From positions 2,542,001 to 2,606,000 of the forward strand of contig NZ_CP172558.1 in assembly GCF_046530675.1 (NCBI RefSeq): a stretch of 64,000 nt of DNA, written 5' to 3'. The stretch comes from Chitinibacter sp046530675. Its GTDB lineage: Bacteria; Pseudomonadota; Gammaproteobacteria; Burkholderiales; Chitinibacteraceae. This document shows positions 24,995 through 33,779 of the stretch, one piece after another. A program made the translations under genes and the position numbers. The stretch's first letter is position 1; the number at the start of each line of letters is the position of its first letter. The notes beneath the pieces were generated by a model. The model did not search any database and was not told where the DNA came from. It saw only the letters and a program-made list of their open reading frames with translations.

Positions 24995-26599
24995 ATGCGC
25001 CTCTCATCGCTGCGCGGAATGTGGTATGCCGCGCCGATTGCCTTGCTGACCATTATTCCCTTGCTGGTGGTTCTGGCCTCGTTTTTGCATCCGCAACCCG
25101 AGGTGTGGGCGCATCTGGCCGAGTATGTGCTGCCCGATGTCATCAAAAATACGCTGCTTTTGCTGCTTGGCGTTGGCGTTGGCGTGTTGGTGCTTGGCGT
25201 GCCGCTGGCGTGGCTGACTGCTGTGTGCGAATTTCCGGGGCGGCGCTTTTTTAGCTGGGCGCTGATGCTGCCGCTGGCGATGCCGGCGTATGTGCTGGCT
25301 TTTGTTCAGGTAGGCTTGCTCGATTTTACCGGGCCAATGCAAACGCTGATTCGCGAACTCAGCGGAGATTCAAGCTGGTTTCCGCGTATTCGCTCGACTG
25401 GTGGCGTGATTATGGTACTGTCGCTGGCGTTTTATCCCTATGTCTATCTGCTGGCGCGCAATGCGTTTTTAACGCAAGGCAAGCGTGCGCTGGAAGCGGC
25501 GCAAATGCTTGGGCTTTCGCACCGTCAGGGTTTCTGGCTGGTCGCTTTGCCGATGGCCAGACCGTGGCTGATTGGCGGCCTGACGCTGGCACTGATGGAA
25601 ACACTGGCCGATTTCGGTACCGTGTCGATTTTCAATTTTGATACGTTTACAACGGCGATTTATAAATCGTGGTTTGCGTTGTTTAACTTGCCCGCCGCTT
25701 CGCAACTGGCGTCCTTGCTGGTGTTATTTGTTTTTGTTCTGGTTGGTTTGGAGCACTGGGCACGCGGTGCGAGAAAATATCATGGGCGGATTGTCGCAGC
25801 CGAGCGTATTTGCTTGCATGGCTGGCATCGCTATCTGGCTATCGCGCTGTGTTCCGGCGTCTTGCTCGTTGCTTTTATTGTTCCGCTGATCCAGTTGCTG
25901 ATCTGGGCGAGCACGATCTGGGCTGAAGATTTTGATCAGCGTTATATCGGCTTTACCTTACGCTCAATGCTGATTTCTCTGTTTGCTGCCTTGATTGTCG
26001 CCTTGCTTGCGCTCTTGCTGGTCTTTATCCAGCGCCGTTTTACGAGTACCGGAACTCGCTGGGTGGTGCGGCTGGCGACGCTGGGTTATGCCGTTCCTGG
26101 TTCGGTGCTGGCAGTCGGTGTTTTCCTGCCGATAGCCTGGCTCGATAATTTGCTGATACCGATTGCTAACAGCCTGGGTTTTGCCACATTCCAGATTTTA
26201 AAAGGCTCGGTCGCGGTGATGCTGCTGGCTTTGGCTGCACGGTTTATGGCCGTGGCTTTTCAGCCGATGGAGAGCGCCATGCAGCGTATCAGTCGCAACC
26301 AGGAAGATGCAGCACGCTCGCTGGGTACAAGTCAGCGGCAATTGTTGTGGCGTTTGCATCTGCCGCTATTGCGCGGCGGTGTGCTCACTGCGGTGTTGAT
26401 GTGTTTTGTCGATGTGATGAAGGAAATGCCGATTACGCTGATGACGCGACCGTTTGGCTGGGATACTTTAGCAGTGCGGGTGTTTGAAATGACGTCGGAA
26501 GGCATGTGGGCCAACGCTGCTTTGCCGAGTTTGATGATTGTGCTGACGGGTTTGATTCCGGTGGCCTTGTTGGTCATCAAGTCCGAGCATCGCCACTAG
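24995..26599 (+). CDS. fbpB: Ferric iron ABC transporter, permease
   Basis: 534 aa from the ATG at 24995, which has AGGAT 5 nt upstream. About twelve membrane segments are arranged as two fused permease halves, each with a binding-protein-dependent transport EAA-type loop (EAAQMLGLSHRQGFWLVALP and EDAARSLGTSQRQLLWRLHLP). It forms the inner-membrane channel for Fe3+ between the binding protein and the ATPase. A TTG/ATT region just upstream is not needed as start. Confidence 0.9.
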   Translation: MRLSSLRGMWYAAPIALLTIIPLLVVLASFLHPQPEVWAHLAEYVLPDVIKNTLLLLLGVGVGVLVLGVPLAWLTAVCEFPGRRFFSWALMLPLAMPAYVLAFVQVGLLDFTGPMQTLIRELSGDSSWFPRIRSTGGVIMVLSLAFYPYVYLLARNAFLTQGKRALEAAQMLGLSHRQGFWLVALPMARPWLIGGLTLALMETLADFGTVSIFNFDTFTTAIYKSWFALFNLPAASQLASLLVLFVFVLVGLEHWARGARKYHGRIVAAERICLHGWHRYLAIALCSGVLLVAFIVPLIQLLIWASTIWAEDFDQRYIGFTLRSMLISLFAALIVALLALLLVFIQRRFTSTGTRWVVRLATLGYAVPGSVLAVGVFLPIAWLDNLLIPIANSLGFATFQILKGSVAVMLLALAARFMAVAFQPMESAMQRISRNQEDAARSLGTSQRQLLWRLHLPLLRGGVLTAVLMCFVDVMKEMPITLMTRPFGWDTLAVRVFEMTSEGMWANAALPSLMIVLTGLIPVALLVIKSEHRH

Positions 26600-26645
26600 A
26601 AATGGCTGCGAAACACGATGGAATATGAATTTTAGGTTGCTAAAC

Positions 26646-27692
26646 ATGGCAGACAACATTTTAAGTGTTAATCAGATCAGCGTCGGTTTTGCCCGGCGCA
26701 ATATCGTCGAAGGCTTGTCGTTTCAATTGCAGCCGGGCGATATCGGCTGCCTGCTCGGTGCTTCGGGTTGCGGCAAGACGACTGTGCTGCGGGCGATTGC
26801 CGGTTTTGAAAATCTGCGTGCAGGAACGATCAGTCTTGATGGGCAAATTGTTTCAAGCACCAGCCAGCAGCTTGCGCCGCAATTGCGTGGCATCGGCATG
26901 GTTTTTCAGGATTACGCGCTGTTTCCACATCTGACTGTTGCTGGTAATGTGGCTTTCGGCTTGAAGTCATTGTCCAAGTCCGAAGCCGAGGCCAGAGTGG
27001 CGAAAATGCTGGCGCTGGTTGGTCTTGCTGATCTGGGGGCTCGTTACATTCATGAATTATCCGGCGGCCAGCAACAGCGCGTCGCGCTGGCACGGGCCTT
27101 GGCACCGCAGCCACGCTTGTTGTTACTCGACGAGCCGTTCTCGAATCTGGATGTCGAGCTGCGTGAACGGCTGGGGCAGGAAGTTCGCGCGATTCTGAAA
27201 GCGACCGGAACGACGGCGATTTTAGTGACGCACGATCAGCACGAGGCTTTTGCAGTCGCGGACCAGATCGGCGTGATGTCCGAAGGGCATATCCGCCAGT
27301 GGGGAAGTCCTTACGATCTGTACCACGAACCCGTTGACCGCTTTGTTGCTAATTTTATCGGTGAAGGCGTTTTGCTACCGGCACGACTGACTTCGCCGCA
27401 ATGCATCGAATTCGAGCTGGGGCAGCTTTGCCGTACGACCGACGTGGCCTGCTGCGTCGGTTGTGATATGGAAGTGCTGATCCGTCCCGACGATGTGCAG
27501 CATAACGACGCCAGTCCGCTCAAAGCCAAAGTGCTCTCTAAAGCATTTCGTGGTGCCGAATTCATGTATACGCTGGGTTTGCCGTCTGGCCAGACTTTGC
27601 TCTCGCTGGTGCCGAGTCATCACAATCATGCGATTGGTGAGGACATCGGTATCGAGCTGGAAATGGATCACCTGATTGTGTTTAAAACATAA
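26646..27692 (+). CDS. fbpC: Ferric iron ABC transporter, ATP-binding protein
   Basis: 348 aa from the ATG at 26646 (AGG 9 nt upstream); an ATG at 26625 is also in frame. Walker A GASGCGKTT, signature LSGGQQQR, Walker B LLLLDEPF and the H-loop LVTHDQHEA are complete. The C-terminal TOBE-like domain (about 235-348) is typical of FbpC/PotA-type ATPases and may sense iron. It ends the fbpABC operon. Confidence 0.9.
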   Translation: MADNILSVNQISVGFARRNIVEGLSFQLQPGDIGCLLGASGCGKTTVLRAIAGFENLRAGTISLDGQIVSSTSQQLAPQLRGIGMVFQDYALFPHLTVAGNVAFGLKSLSKSEAEARVAKMLALVGLADLGARYIHELSGGQQQRVALARALAPQPRLLLLDEPFSNLDVELRERLGQEVRAILKATGTTAILVTHDQHEAFAVADQIGVMSEGHIRQWGSPYDLYHEPVDRFVANFIGEGVLLPARLTSPQCIEFELGQLCRTTDVACCVGCDMEVLIRPDDVQHNDASPLKAKVLSKAFRGAEFMYTLGLPSGQTLLSLVPSHHNHAIGEDIGIELEMDHLIVFKT

Positions 27693-27695
27693 TCA

Positions 27696-27746
27696 TGGGT
27701 ATATGCATGTAGGTCAATTTTTAATTGTTCTGCGTGTCTATACCTA
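27696..27746. repeat. GGGTATA-family inverted repeat between fbpC and sulP
   Basis: Arms of about 22 nt at 27696-27717 (TGGGTATATGCATGTAGG...) and 27725-27746 pair at roughly two thirds of positions. The outer ends are GGGTATA and TATACC. The distal arm runs into the stop codon (TAG) of the convergent sulP gene. Confidence 0.5.
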
Positions 27747-29498
27747 GATGGAGTAATCCAGCTCCGGCGGACAGAGCGTTTGCATTGCGGCGTACGTCGA
27801 AATAAACGGCGCGTGCGCTAGCTGATCGAGCAAGTCGCCGTGGCGCAGCGTGTCGAGCACCGGGCCTTTGACTTCGGCCAGATGTAGCGTAATACCTTGC
27901 TCGGACAGGGTTTTTTTCCAGTCTTTGAGCGCGTTAACCGCGCTGTAATCAATGCTATTGACCGCAGACAGAACCAATAACAATTGCCGCGACTCGGGAT
28001 AATTGGCCAGCTGAGCATTGATCTGCACCAGCACGTTGGCGATATTGGCAAAATACAGATTTTCGTCGACCCGCACTGCCAGTATGCCTAGCGTGGTGTC
28101 GACCCGATGCCGCAATACATTGCGATAGTGCTCGGTGTTTGGGACCCGCCCGATGACGGCAACATGTGGCTGCTGGCTGCGCCACAGGTAGAGTGCGATG
28201 GCAATGCCGACGCCCAGCGCAATGCCTAGCATCGGGCCAAGTAACAAAACGCCGGAAAAAGTCATCAGCCAGGCCAAGCCATCGCGCGGGTCAAATTGCC
28301 AGGCCAGCCGCAGTTGTTCCACTGAAATCATCCGGCTGACGGCCAGAATAATCGTTGCTGCGAGCAAGGCTTGTGGCAGAAAGGCGAGCAGGGGGAGTAA
28401 TAGCCACAAAGCCAATACAATCCAGAGTGCCGATAACATACCTGCCAGGGGTGTCTGCGCACCTGCATTGGTGTTGACAACGGTGCGCGAAAATCCACCG
28501 CTGACCGGCATACCGCCGACCAGCGCGGCGGCCAGATTGCAGTTGCCCAGCGCGAGCAGCTCGCGGTTAGCGTCGATGCTTTGATGACTCGCCGCGGCAA
28601 TGCTTTGCGCGACGGTGATACTTTGCAAAAACCCGGCCAGCCCGATCAGTAGTGCCGGTAGCAAAAGCGATTGCAGGCTGGATAAATCGAGCGTGCCTAT
28701 TCCTTTGAGTTCCGAGCTCGCGAAATGCGCCGCAGGCAGTTGCCCCAGTGTTTTGATGCGATGTGCGGAATCAAATCCTGCGAGCAAGATGCCGAGAATG
28801 ATCATCACCAGCAGTGGCAGAATCTTGCCCGCCAGCTGCGCAGCTTTATCGCTCATGCCCAGTTTGACGAGCAACTGGCTCGCTGGCGTCGCGGCCAGCC
28901 ACATCAAGGTCAGTCCGATCAGGCCGAACAGCACATTAGCTAGTTGCAAATGATGCAAGGCGCTGGGCAAGTTGATCGCCAAGGTCAGCAGCGTATCGCC
29001 GCGCCATGAGGTGCCAAGCAGCGAGCCGGTTTGCCCCAGTGCGATCAGCAAGGCTGTTCCGGCGCTAAAGCCCTGAATCACCGGCAGTGACAGAATTCGC
29101 GTGATGCCGCCCAGCTTGAATGCGCCAAACAGCGTCAACATCAGGCCGGATAGCAGCGTCAATGTTGCGGCGAGGATTAGATATTGCGTACTACCCGCTG
29201 CTGCCAGCGGTGCCAGCGCCGCCGCCGTCATCGCTGAAGTGATCGCCATCGGTCCGACCGACTGCGTCATGCTGCTGCCAAAAAAACCGTACACCAGCAA
29301 AGGGCCGATGCTCGCATACAGCCCGGCCATCGGTGGCAAACCAGCCAGTTGCGCGTAGGCCAGACCTTGCGGGATCAGCAGTAGCGCGACGATCAGACTG
29401 GCCGTGATGTCGCCAGTCAGCCAGTCACGGTGGTAGTGCTGCATCCAGGTCGGTAGGTGGCTGGCCAGTTTGCTGGAATGGCTTGTGCTGGTGGGCAT
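27744..29498 (-). CDS. SulP family anion transporter with STAS domain
   Basis: 584 aa from the ATG at 29498; an earlier in-frame ATG at 29528 would overlap the upstream gene. About 12-14 membrane segments (30-435) carry the SulP signature region (GLYASIGPLLVYGFFGSS), and a cytosolic STAS domain follows (about 450-570). It moves sulfate or a related oxyanion across the inner membrane. It is the last gene of the bigR-yeeE-yeeE-sulP operon, so export or import of sulfur oxyanions formed from sulfide is likely. Confidence 0.9.
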   Translation of the reverse strand: MPTSTSHSSKLASHLPTWMQHYHRDWLTGDITASLIVALLLIPQGLAYAQLAGLPPMAGLYASIGPLLVYGFFGSSMTQSVGPMAITSAMTAAALAPLAAAGSTQYLILAATLTLLSGLMLTLFGAFKLGGITRILSLPVIQGFSAGTALLIALGQTGSLLGTSWRGDTLLTLAINLPSALHHLQLANVLFGLIGLTLMWLAATPASQLLVKLGMSDKAAQLAGKILPLLVMIILGILLAGFDSAHRIKTLGQLPAAHFASSELKGIGTLDLSSLQSLLLPALLIGLAGFLQSITVAQSIAAASHQSIDANRELLALGNCNLAAALVGGMPVSGGFSRTVVNTNAGAQTPLAGMLSALWIVLALWLLLPLLAFLPQALLAATIILAVSRMISVEQLRLAWQFDPRDGLAWLMTFSGVLLLGPMLGIALGVGIAIALYLWRSQQPHVAVIGRVPNTEHYRNVLRHRVDTTLGILAVRVDENLYFANIANVLVQINAQLANYPESRQLLLVLSAVNSIDYSAVNALKDWKKTLSEQGITLHLAEVKGPVLDTLRHGDLLDQLAHAPFISTYAAMQTLCPPELDYSI

Positions 29499-29502
29499 GG
29501 TG

Positions 29503-29922
29503 TCAGGCTTTTTTCTGCAGGCGTTCAAAAATCAGCATGCCCACCAGCATCGCGGCGGCAAACAATACCCCCCCGAGTGATCCTGTACCGACGGCTACCA
29601 GCGCAGGCCCTGGGCAGATACCCCCTATGCCCCAGCCAATACCGAATAGTGCGCTGCCCAGAATCAGACGTTTGTCGATAACGACACTGGTCGGCAGTTT
29701 CATGTCTTCATGCGTCAGCAGCGTTTTGGGTGTGCGTTTGGCGAGGGTAAAAAAGATAATCGAAACACCAATCCCGCCGCCCATCACAAAGGCGAGACTC
29801 GGATCCCACAACCCGGCCAGATCAAGAAAACCCTGCACCTTGGCCGGATTGGCCATGCCTGCGAGTAACAAACCCAGACCAAACAAGAGGCCGGTGATAA
29901 AACCCAGAATATTCATTTTCAT
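29503..29922 (-). CDS. YeeE/YedE-type sulfur-transport membrane protein, second half (DUF6691-like)
   Basis: 139 aa from the ATG at 29922, preceded by AAGGA with 7-nt spacing. About four hydrophobic segments; the FGIGWGIGGICPGPALV motif with its cysteine is typical of YeeE/YedE halves. Together with the preceding gene it forms a split two-component version of the thiosulfate-transporter fold. The upstream gene ends 17 bp before its start and sulP begins 4 bp after its stop. Confidence 0.85.
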   Translation of the reverse strand: MKMNILGFITGLLFGLGLLLAGMANPAKVQGFLDLAGLWDPSLAFVMGGGIGVSIIFFTLAKRTPKTLLTHEDMKLPTSVVIDKRLILGSALFGIGWGIGGICPGPALVAVGTGSLGGVLFAAAMLVGMLIFERLQKKA

Positions 29923-29939
29923 GATGATGTCCTTCGCAC

Positions 29940-30386
29940 TTAAAGCAGGTGCTTGATAATAAATACAGTCACAAACCCCGCAGCCATAAACGAGATCACG
30001 GCAGAGAGTGAACGCAATGACAGGCGCGATAGACCGCAAATGCCGTGGCCGCTGGTGCAGCCATTGGCGTAACGCGTTCCGATGCCGACCAGCAAGCCGG
30101 CAATAATCAGGCCGACTGGCGAGGTCACCATCGTCAGGGCTGGCAAAGGGGCAAACAGGCTCCAGAGTGCCGGGGCAAGCAGCAAACCCAGCGCAAACAG
30201 GATGCGCCAGCTTTTGTCGCCTTTAGCCCATGAACCGCCGGAAAATAGTCCGCCAATAATTCCGGCGATACCGGCAATCCGGCCGGAGAGCAGAATCAGC
30301 AAACCTGCCGAGAGGCCGATAAGGGCGCCGCCGAGCAAGGAGGCGAGCGGGGTAAAGTTGGCAAAATCAATTTGAACTAATTGCAT
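29940..30386 (-). CDS. YeeE/YedE-type sulfur-transport membrane protein, first half
   Basis: 148 aa with four membrane segments. RYANGCTSGHGICGLSRLS is the conserved cysteine motif of the YeeE/YedE (TsuA-like) family that passes thiosulfate or related sulfur anions. The ATG lies 20 bp inside the 3' end of the repressor gene, so translation is coupled. With its partner it should move reactive sulfur species across the inner membrane. Confidence 0.87.
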   Translation of the reverse strand: MQLVQIDFANFTPLASLLGGALIGLSAGLLILLSGRIAGIAGIIGGLFSGGSWAKGDKSWRILFALGLLLAPALWSLFAPLPALTMVTSPVGLIIAGLLVGIGTRYANGCTSGHGICGLSRLSLRSLSAVISFMAAGFVTVFIIKHLL

Positions 30387-30756
30387 GGTCCGTTTCCTTT
30401 TGAGTGTTGGTGTCGGTGTTATCCACTGGGCTTACCGGGCAATAGAGCATATAAAGCAGTGACAGCACCTGACGAACCTGATCGCTGGCGAGCGAGTAAT
30501 AAATCCGTTTGCCCTCGCGGCGTGTATTGACGAGGCCTGCATTACGCAACACGCCGAGCTGCTGCGATAAAGTGGGCTGGCGGATATCGAGCAGCGTTTC
30601 AAAATCTGAAACGCATTTTTCACCTTCGACCATCTGGCATAGCAGTAATAAGCGGTCTTCGTTGGCGAGGTTTTTGAGTAGTTGCGTGGCCTCACCGGCT
30701 GCAATACGCATTGCTTCTTGCATCGCCGAGGCGCTGGCTGTGACTTGATCTGACAT
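30367..30756 (-). CDS. bigR: ArsR-family persulfide sensor (BigR/SqrR-like repressor)
   Basis: 129 aa winged-helix ArsR protein. The recognition helix is in QPTLSQQLGVLRNAGLV. Cysteines at 40 (LLLLCQ) and 106 (LYCPVSP) match in position the two cysteines that form a di- or tetrasulfide in BigR and SqrR; Cys48 is extra. On reaction with persulfide the repressor leaves DNA. The gene is divergent from the persulfide-dioxygenase-like gene and heads the YeeE/SulP operon, exactly the targets such a sensor controls. A zinc- or arsenic-sensing role is less likely given the cysteine spacing. Confidence 0.85.
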   Translation of the reverse strand: MSDQVTASASAMQEAMRIAAGEATQLLKNLANEDRLLLLCQMVEGEKCVSDFETLLDIRQPTLSQQLGVLRNAGLVNTRREGKRIYYSLASDQVRQVLSLLYMLYCPVSPVDNTDTNTQKETDHAISSN

Positions 30757-30781
30757 GTTGTCCTCTGCTGATCAACTAATA

Positions 30782-30810
30782 TTGACATATTATATAAATA
30801 AATATATTGT
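30782..30810 (+). promoter_or_regulatory. Sigma-70 promoter overlapped by AT-rich operator in the divergent sulfur island
   Basis: TTGACA at 30782-30787 and TATTGT at 30805-30810 are 17 bp apart and drive the rightward operon. On the opposite strand a perfect TATAAT (30789-30794 in reverse) could serve bigR. The AT-rich imperfect palindrome between about 30786 and 30814 (CATATTATATA / ATATATTGTAATG) covers both and is the likely BigR-type operator. Confidence 0.6.
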
Positions 30811-30842
30811 AATGTAAAGCGTAATTAGTTTTGGAGTGTGAC

Positions 30843-31745
30843 ATGTCAGTGATAAGCAATTCTTCGGCAGCAATGAATGAAGTTGCACCGATTGTTGAAG
30901 GATTTTACGATCCGGCGACTTTTACCATCACTTATCTGGTGTATGACCAAGCGGGTGGGCATGCCGCAATCATTGATCCGGTACTCGACTATGACCCTAA
31001 ATCCGCACGTACCAGTACCGGCAACGCCCAGTTGCTGGTCGATAGGGTTCATGAGTTGGGTTTGAGTGTTGACTGGATTCTGGAAACGCACGCGCATGCC
31101 GATCATTTGTCGGCTGCCGCCTGGCTCAAAGAGCAATTGGGCGGACAGATCGGAATTGGTCATGGTATTGATCGGGTACAAAAAATCTTTAAACCGATTT
31201 TTGGGATGGAAAATGATTTCCACACCGATGGACGTCAGTTTGATCATTTGTTTGTTGATCATGAAGAGTGGGGTATTGGTCGTTTGAGCGCGCAGGTATT
31301 GGCTGTTCCTGGGCATACCCCTGCTGATGTGGCCTACCTGATTGGTGATGCGCTGTTTTTGGGTGATACCTTGTTTATGCCCGATGTCGGCACGGCGCGG
31401 TGTGATTTTCCCGGTGGCAGCGCAGCTGCGCTTTATGATTCGGTGCAGCGTCTTTACCGCCTGCCTGATCAGACGCGCACTTTTGCCTGTCATGATTACC
31501 CTCCGGCAAATCGACCAGACGCGGTTTGGGAGGCTAGTCTGGGTGAGCATAAACAGCGCAATATTCATCTGAATGCAGGCACTACAAAAGACGAATTTAT
31601 CAAAATGCGCGAAACACGTGATGCCACGCTGGCAATGCCAGTCTTGATTATGCCGTCGATACAGATCAATGTACGGGCAGGGCATTTGCCGCCGGCCGAA
31701 GCCGATGGTCGCCAGTACCTGAAATTGCCATTGAATACCCTGTGA
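30843..31745 (+). CDS. Persulfide dioxygenase-like MBL-fold enzyme (Blh type)
   Basis: 300 aa from the ATG at 30843 with GGAG 7 nt upstream. The metallo-beta-lactamase motif THAHADH, then VPGHTPADV, FLGDTLF, and CHDYPP supply the iron ligands. The insert around IGHGIDRVQKIFKPIFG is typical of the BigR-linked Blh subgroup of persulfide dioxygenases, which oxidise glutathione persulfide to sulfite with oxygen. It leads the rightward operon with trxC and a DUF2892 protein. Confidence 0.87.
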   Translation: MSVISNSSAAMNEVAPIVEGFYDPATFTITYLVYDQAGGHAAIIDPVLDYDPKSARTSTGNAQLLVDRVHELGLSVDWILETHAHADHLSAAAWLKEQLGGQIGIGHGIDRVQKIFKPIFGMENDFHTDGRQFDHLFVDHEEWGIGRLSAQVLAVPGHTPADVAYLIGDALFLGDTLFMPDVGTARCDFPGGSAAALYDSVQRLYRLPDQTRTFACHDYPPANRPDAVWEASLGEHKQRNIHLNAGTTKDEFIKMRETRDATLAMPVLIMPSIQINVRAGHLPPAEADGRQYLKLPLNTL

Positions 31746-31755
31746 GGATAAAAGA

Positions 31756-32184
31756 ATGAGTATGCAGCTTGAATGCCCCCATTGCCACGCAGTGAACCGG
31801 CTGGAAGCTAGTCGCCTGAACGAGTCGCCCAACTGTGGTGCCTGTAAAGCGCCCTTGTTGGCTGGCGCGCCGCTTGCCGCCAGCAAGGAGTCGCTGCCAC
31901 TGATTTTGAAGCACAGTAAATTGCCGGTTGTGATTGATTTCTGGGCGCCTTGGTGCGGACCGTGTCAACAATTTGGCCCTACCTTTGCCACCGCAGCCAA
32001 AGATATGGCCGGAAAAATGTTGTTTGTGAAAGTCGATACCGAGGCGCAGCCCGATTTGGGCAATCAATTCCGTGTGCGAAGTATCCCAACACTGCTGGTA
32101 GTGGAGAGTAATGCCGAGCTGGAGCGTGTTTCTGGTGCTTTGTCGCCAGGGCAATTTAAAGCCTGGCTGATGCAGTTTTTATAA
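31756..32184 (+). CDS. trxC: Thioredoxin 2 with N-terminal zinc finger
   Basis: 142 aa. Zinc cysteines Cys7, Cys10, Cys27 and Cys30 precede the thioredoxin fold with active site WCGPC (Cys67, Cys70). This domain order identifies TrxC. It starts 10 bp after the dioxygenase-like gene, so here it probably reduces persulfidated proteins formed under sulfide stress, in addition to its general oxidative-stress role. Confidence 0.95.
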   Translation: MSMQLECPHCHAVNRLEASRLNESPNCGACKAPLLAGAPLAASKESLPLILKHSKLPVVIDFWAPWCGPCQQFGPTFATAAKDMAGKMLFVKVDTEAQPDLGNQFRVRSIPTLLVVESNAELERVSGALSPGQFKAWLMQFL

Positions 32185-32217
32185 ATCGCTTTGGGTTTGA
32201 AATTCAGGAGGTGTGAA

Positions 32218-32409
32218 ATGAACAATGTTGGAGGTTTGGATCGGGTCGCCAGAATTGTCATTGGTGCTGCACTAATCATTCTGGCCGCCTTGGGTGTGCT
32301 TGGTGTCTGGGCTTATATCGGGATTGTACCGTTGCTGACGGGCTTGTTGCACTCCTGCCCTTTGTATAGCGTTTTTGGGGTGAATACCTGTCCGAAGCAT
32401 AAACCGTAG
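32218..32409 (+). CDS. DUF2892 (YgaP-like transmembrane) small membrane protein
   Basis: 63 aa. A strong AGGAGG 8 nt before the ATG fixes the start. The sequence NNVGGLDRVARIVIGAAL followed by two membrane helices and the Cys-containing LLHSCPLYSVFGVNTCP is the standard DUF2892 pattern, also found as the membrane tail of the rhodanese YgaP. In this operon it probably supports sulfur handling at the inner membrane. Confidence 0.88.
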   Translation: MNNVGGLDRVARIVIGAALIILAALGVLGVWAYIGIVPLLTGLLHSCPLYSVFGVNTCPKHKP

Positions 32410-32425
32410 AATAATTTAACCAATG

Positions 32426-32450
32426 AAAAAGCCCGCAAAGCGGGCTTTTT
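32426..32450. terminator. Bidirectional intrinsic terminator
   Basis: GCCCGC at 32431-32436 pairs with GCGGGC at 32440-32445 over AAA, flanked by five A and five T. It serves the sulfur operon and the convergent peptidase gene. Confidence 0.88.
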
Positions 32451-32473
32451 GTTTGATGATTCAAGACTGAAAA

Positions 32474-33556
32474 TCAGCCCGCGCGATAGCCGTTGGGGCG
32501 GGTTTCTTCAATCCAGCGACGAATTCGCATTGCGTCGCCAATACGGGTTTGTTTGCCGGCAGAGTCCATCAGAATCATGACGACGGGCATGCTGTTAATG
32601 GTTGCCTGCATCACGATGCAACGGCCAGCTTCGTTAATGTACCCTGTTTTGGAAACGCCGATGGTCCAGTCTGGGTTTTTTACCAGCGGGTTGGTATTGC
32701 GGTAAACCATCTGGTTGCCGTGAACATTTGACGTGAAAGTGTATTCACTGGCCGTCGAGAATTGGTGGATTTCCGGATAACGCTGCGCCGCCTTAACCAT
32801 CAGGGACAGCTCGCGCGGTGTTGCAACATTTTGCGGGGTCAGACCGGTGGGGTCGAAAAAGCGGCTGTGAACCATGCCAAGTTGCTGCGCTTTTTCGTTC
32901 ATTTTGCGAATGAAGTTGGCGCGGCCACCCGGAAAGGCGTGGCTGAGTGCCGATGCCGCACGGTTTTCAGATGACATCAGCGCCAGTAATAGCATTTCGC
33001 CGCGGGTCAGTGTGGTGCCGACCGATAGACGTGAGCCGGTATTTTTAAGTGTATCCAGATCGTCGTTGCTGATGGTAATCAATTCGTTCAATGGCAGGTG
33101 CGCATCGAGCACGACCATGGCGGTCATCAGTTTGGTAATGGATGCAATCGGCACGACATTATCTGCATTGCGCTCGTACATGACTTCGCCAGTTTGCTGA
33201 TTCATGACAACAACACCGGAAGATTGTACGCCCGGATTGTAAAGACTAAGTGGACTGGCATTGACGCGGGCGATCTGCAAATCCCTGCGTGCACCGGCAA
33301 TTGCTTGCTGTTTGATATTGCTTCGGCGTACTGAAATCGTGACGGCTTTGTTTTTGCCGGCATGCTTAAACTGCTTGGTATTGGTTTTTTTGGCCAGTTG
33401 TTGTTTTTTGGTTTTCTTTGATGCGGTGTATTTTGTACCTGCTTTTTTTGTTGATACCGTTGTTTTTTCTGCCTTGTTATTAGCGGCAATCGCTGGATTT
33501 GCCGCTAAAAATGCGCAGGCAATCAGAGCGCAAAGTGGGCGAAACAACTTGGACAT
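32474..33556 (-). CDS. pbpG: D-alanyl-D-alanine endopeptidase (PBP7-like, S11)
   Basis: 360 aa from the ATG at 33556 (AAGGGG upstream). A signal peptide ends near Ala24. A long lysine- and threonine-rich linker (about 25-75) precedes the S11 domain, where SITK, SEN and KTG form the active site. PBP7-like enzymes cut D-Ala-DAP crosslinks in the periplasm. The basic linker is longer than in E. coli and may hold the protein to peptidoglycan. A DacA-type carboxypeptidase is less likely because the C-terminal amphipathic domain is missing. Confidence 0.88.
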   Translation of the reverse strand: MSKLFRPLCALIACAFLAANPAIAANNKAEKTTVSTKKAGTKYTASKKTKKQQLAKKTNTKQFKHAGKNKAVTISVRRSNIKQQAIAGARRDLQIARVNASPLSLYNPGVQSSGVVVMNQQTGEVMYERNADNVVPIASITKLMTAMVVLDAHLPLNELITISNDDLDTLKNTGSRLSVGTTLTRGEMLLLALMSSENRAASALSHAFPGGRANFIRKMNEKAQQLGMVHSRFFDPTGLTPQNVATPRELSLMVKAAQRYPEIHQFSTASEYTFTSNVHGNQMVYRNTNPLVKNPDWTIGVSKTGYINEAGRCIVMQATINSMPVVMILMDSAGKQTRIGDAMRIRRWIEETRPNGYRAG

Positions 33557-33715
33557 GAGGACCCCTTCAAAAAACAGATGTGTTGCTATGTTAGTTAATG
33601 CTGATTTTAATACAAAAACCAGAAAAAAGTCATTGCTAATCAATATGTAGTGATTTTTTGCTAATAAATGACATTAAAATTGCCTGAACTTGCAATGCTT
33701 GTTAGGATTGTCGTA

Positions 33716-33742
33716 TTGCACTGCAGCATTTTTGCGTACAAT
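33716..33742 (+). promoter_or_regulatory. Candidate phaC promoter
   Basis: TTGCAC (33716-33721) and TACAAT (33737-33742) are separated by 15 bp, a short but usable spacing, and lie about 40 bp before the phaC GTG start. The surrounding intergenic DNA is AT-rich. Confidence 0.35.
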
Positions 33743-33779
33743 CATATTCAGAGAAAACCCTAGTATTTCGGAGCCCAAC

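Noticed and set aside
30846..31886. 346-aa open frame antisense to the persulfide dioxygenase-like gene
   Set aside because: The sense frame has complete metal-binding motifs and a good ribosome binding site; the antisense frame shows no family pattern.
33690..33779. Longer phaC start at 33690
   Set aside because: It would add 30 residues unlike the family, crosses the probable promoter, and the GTG at 33780 has a well-placed GGAG.
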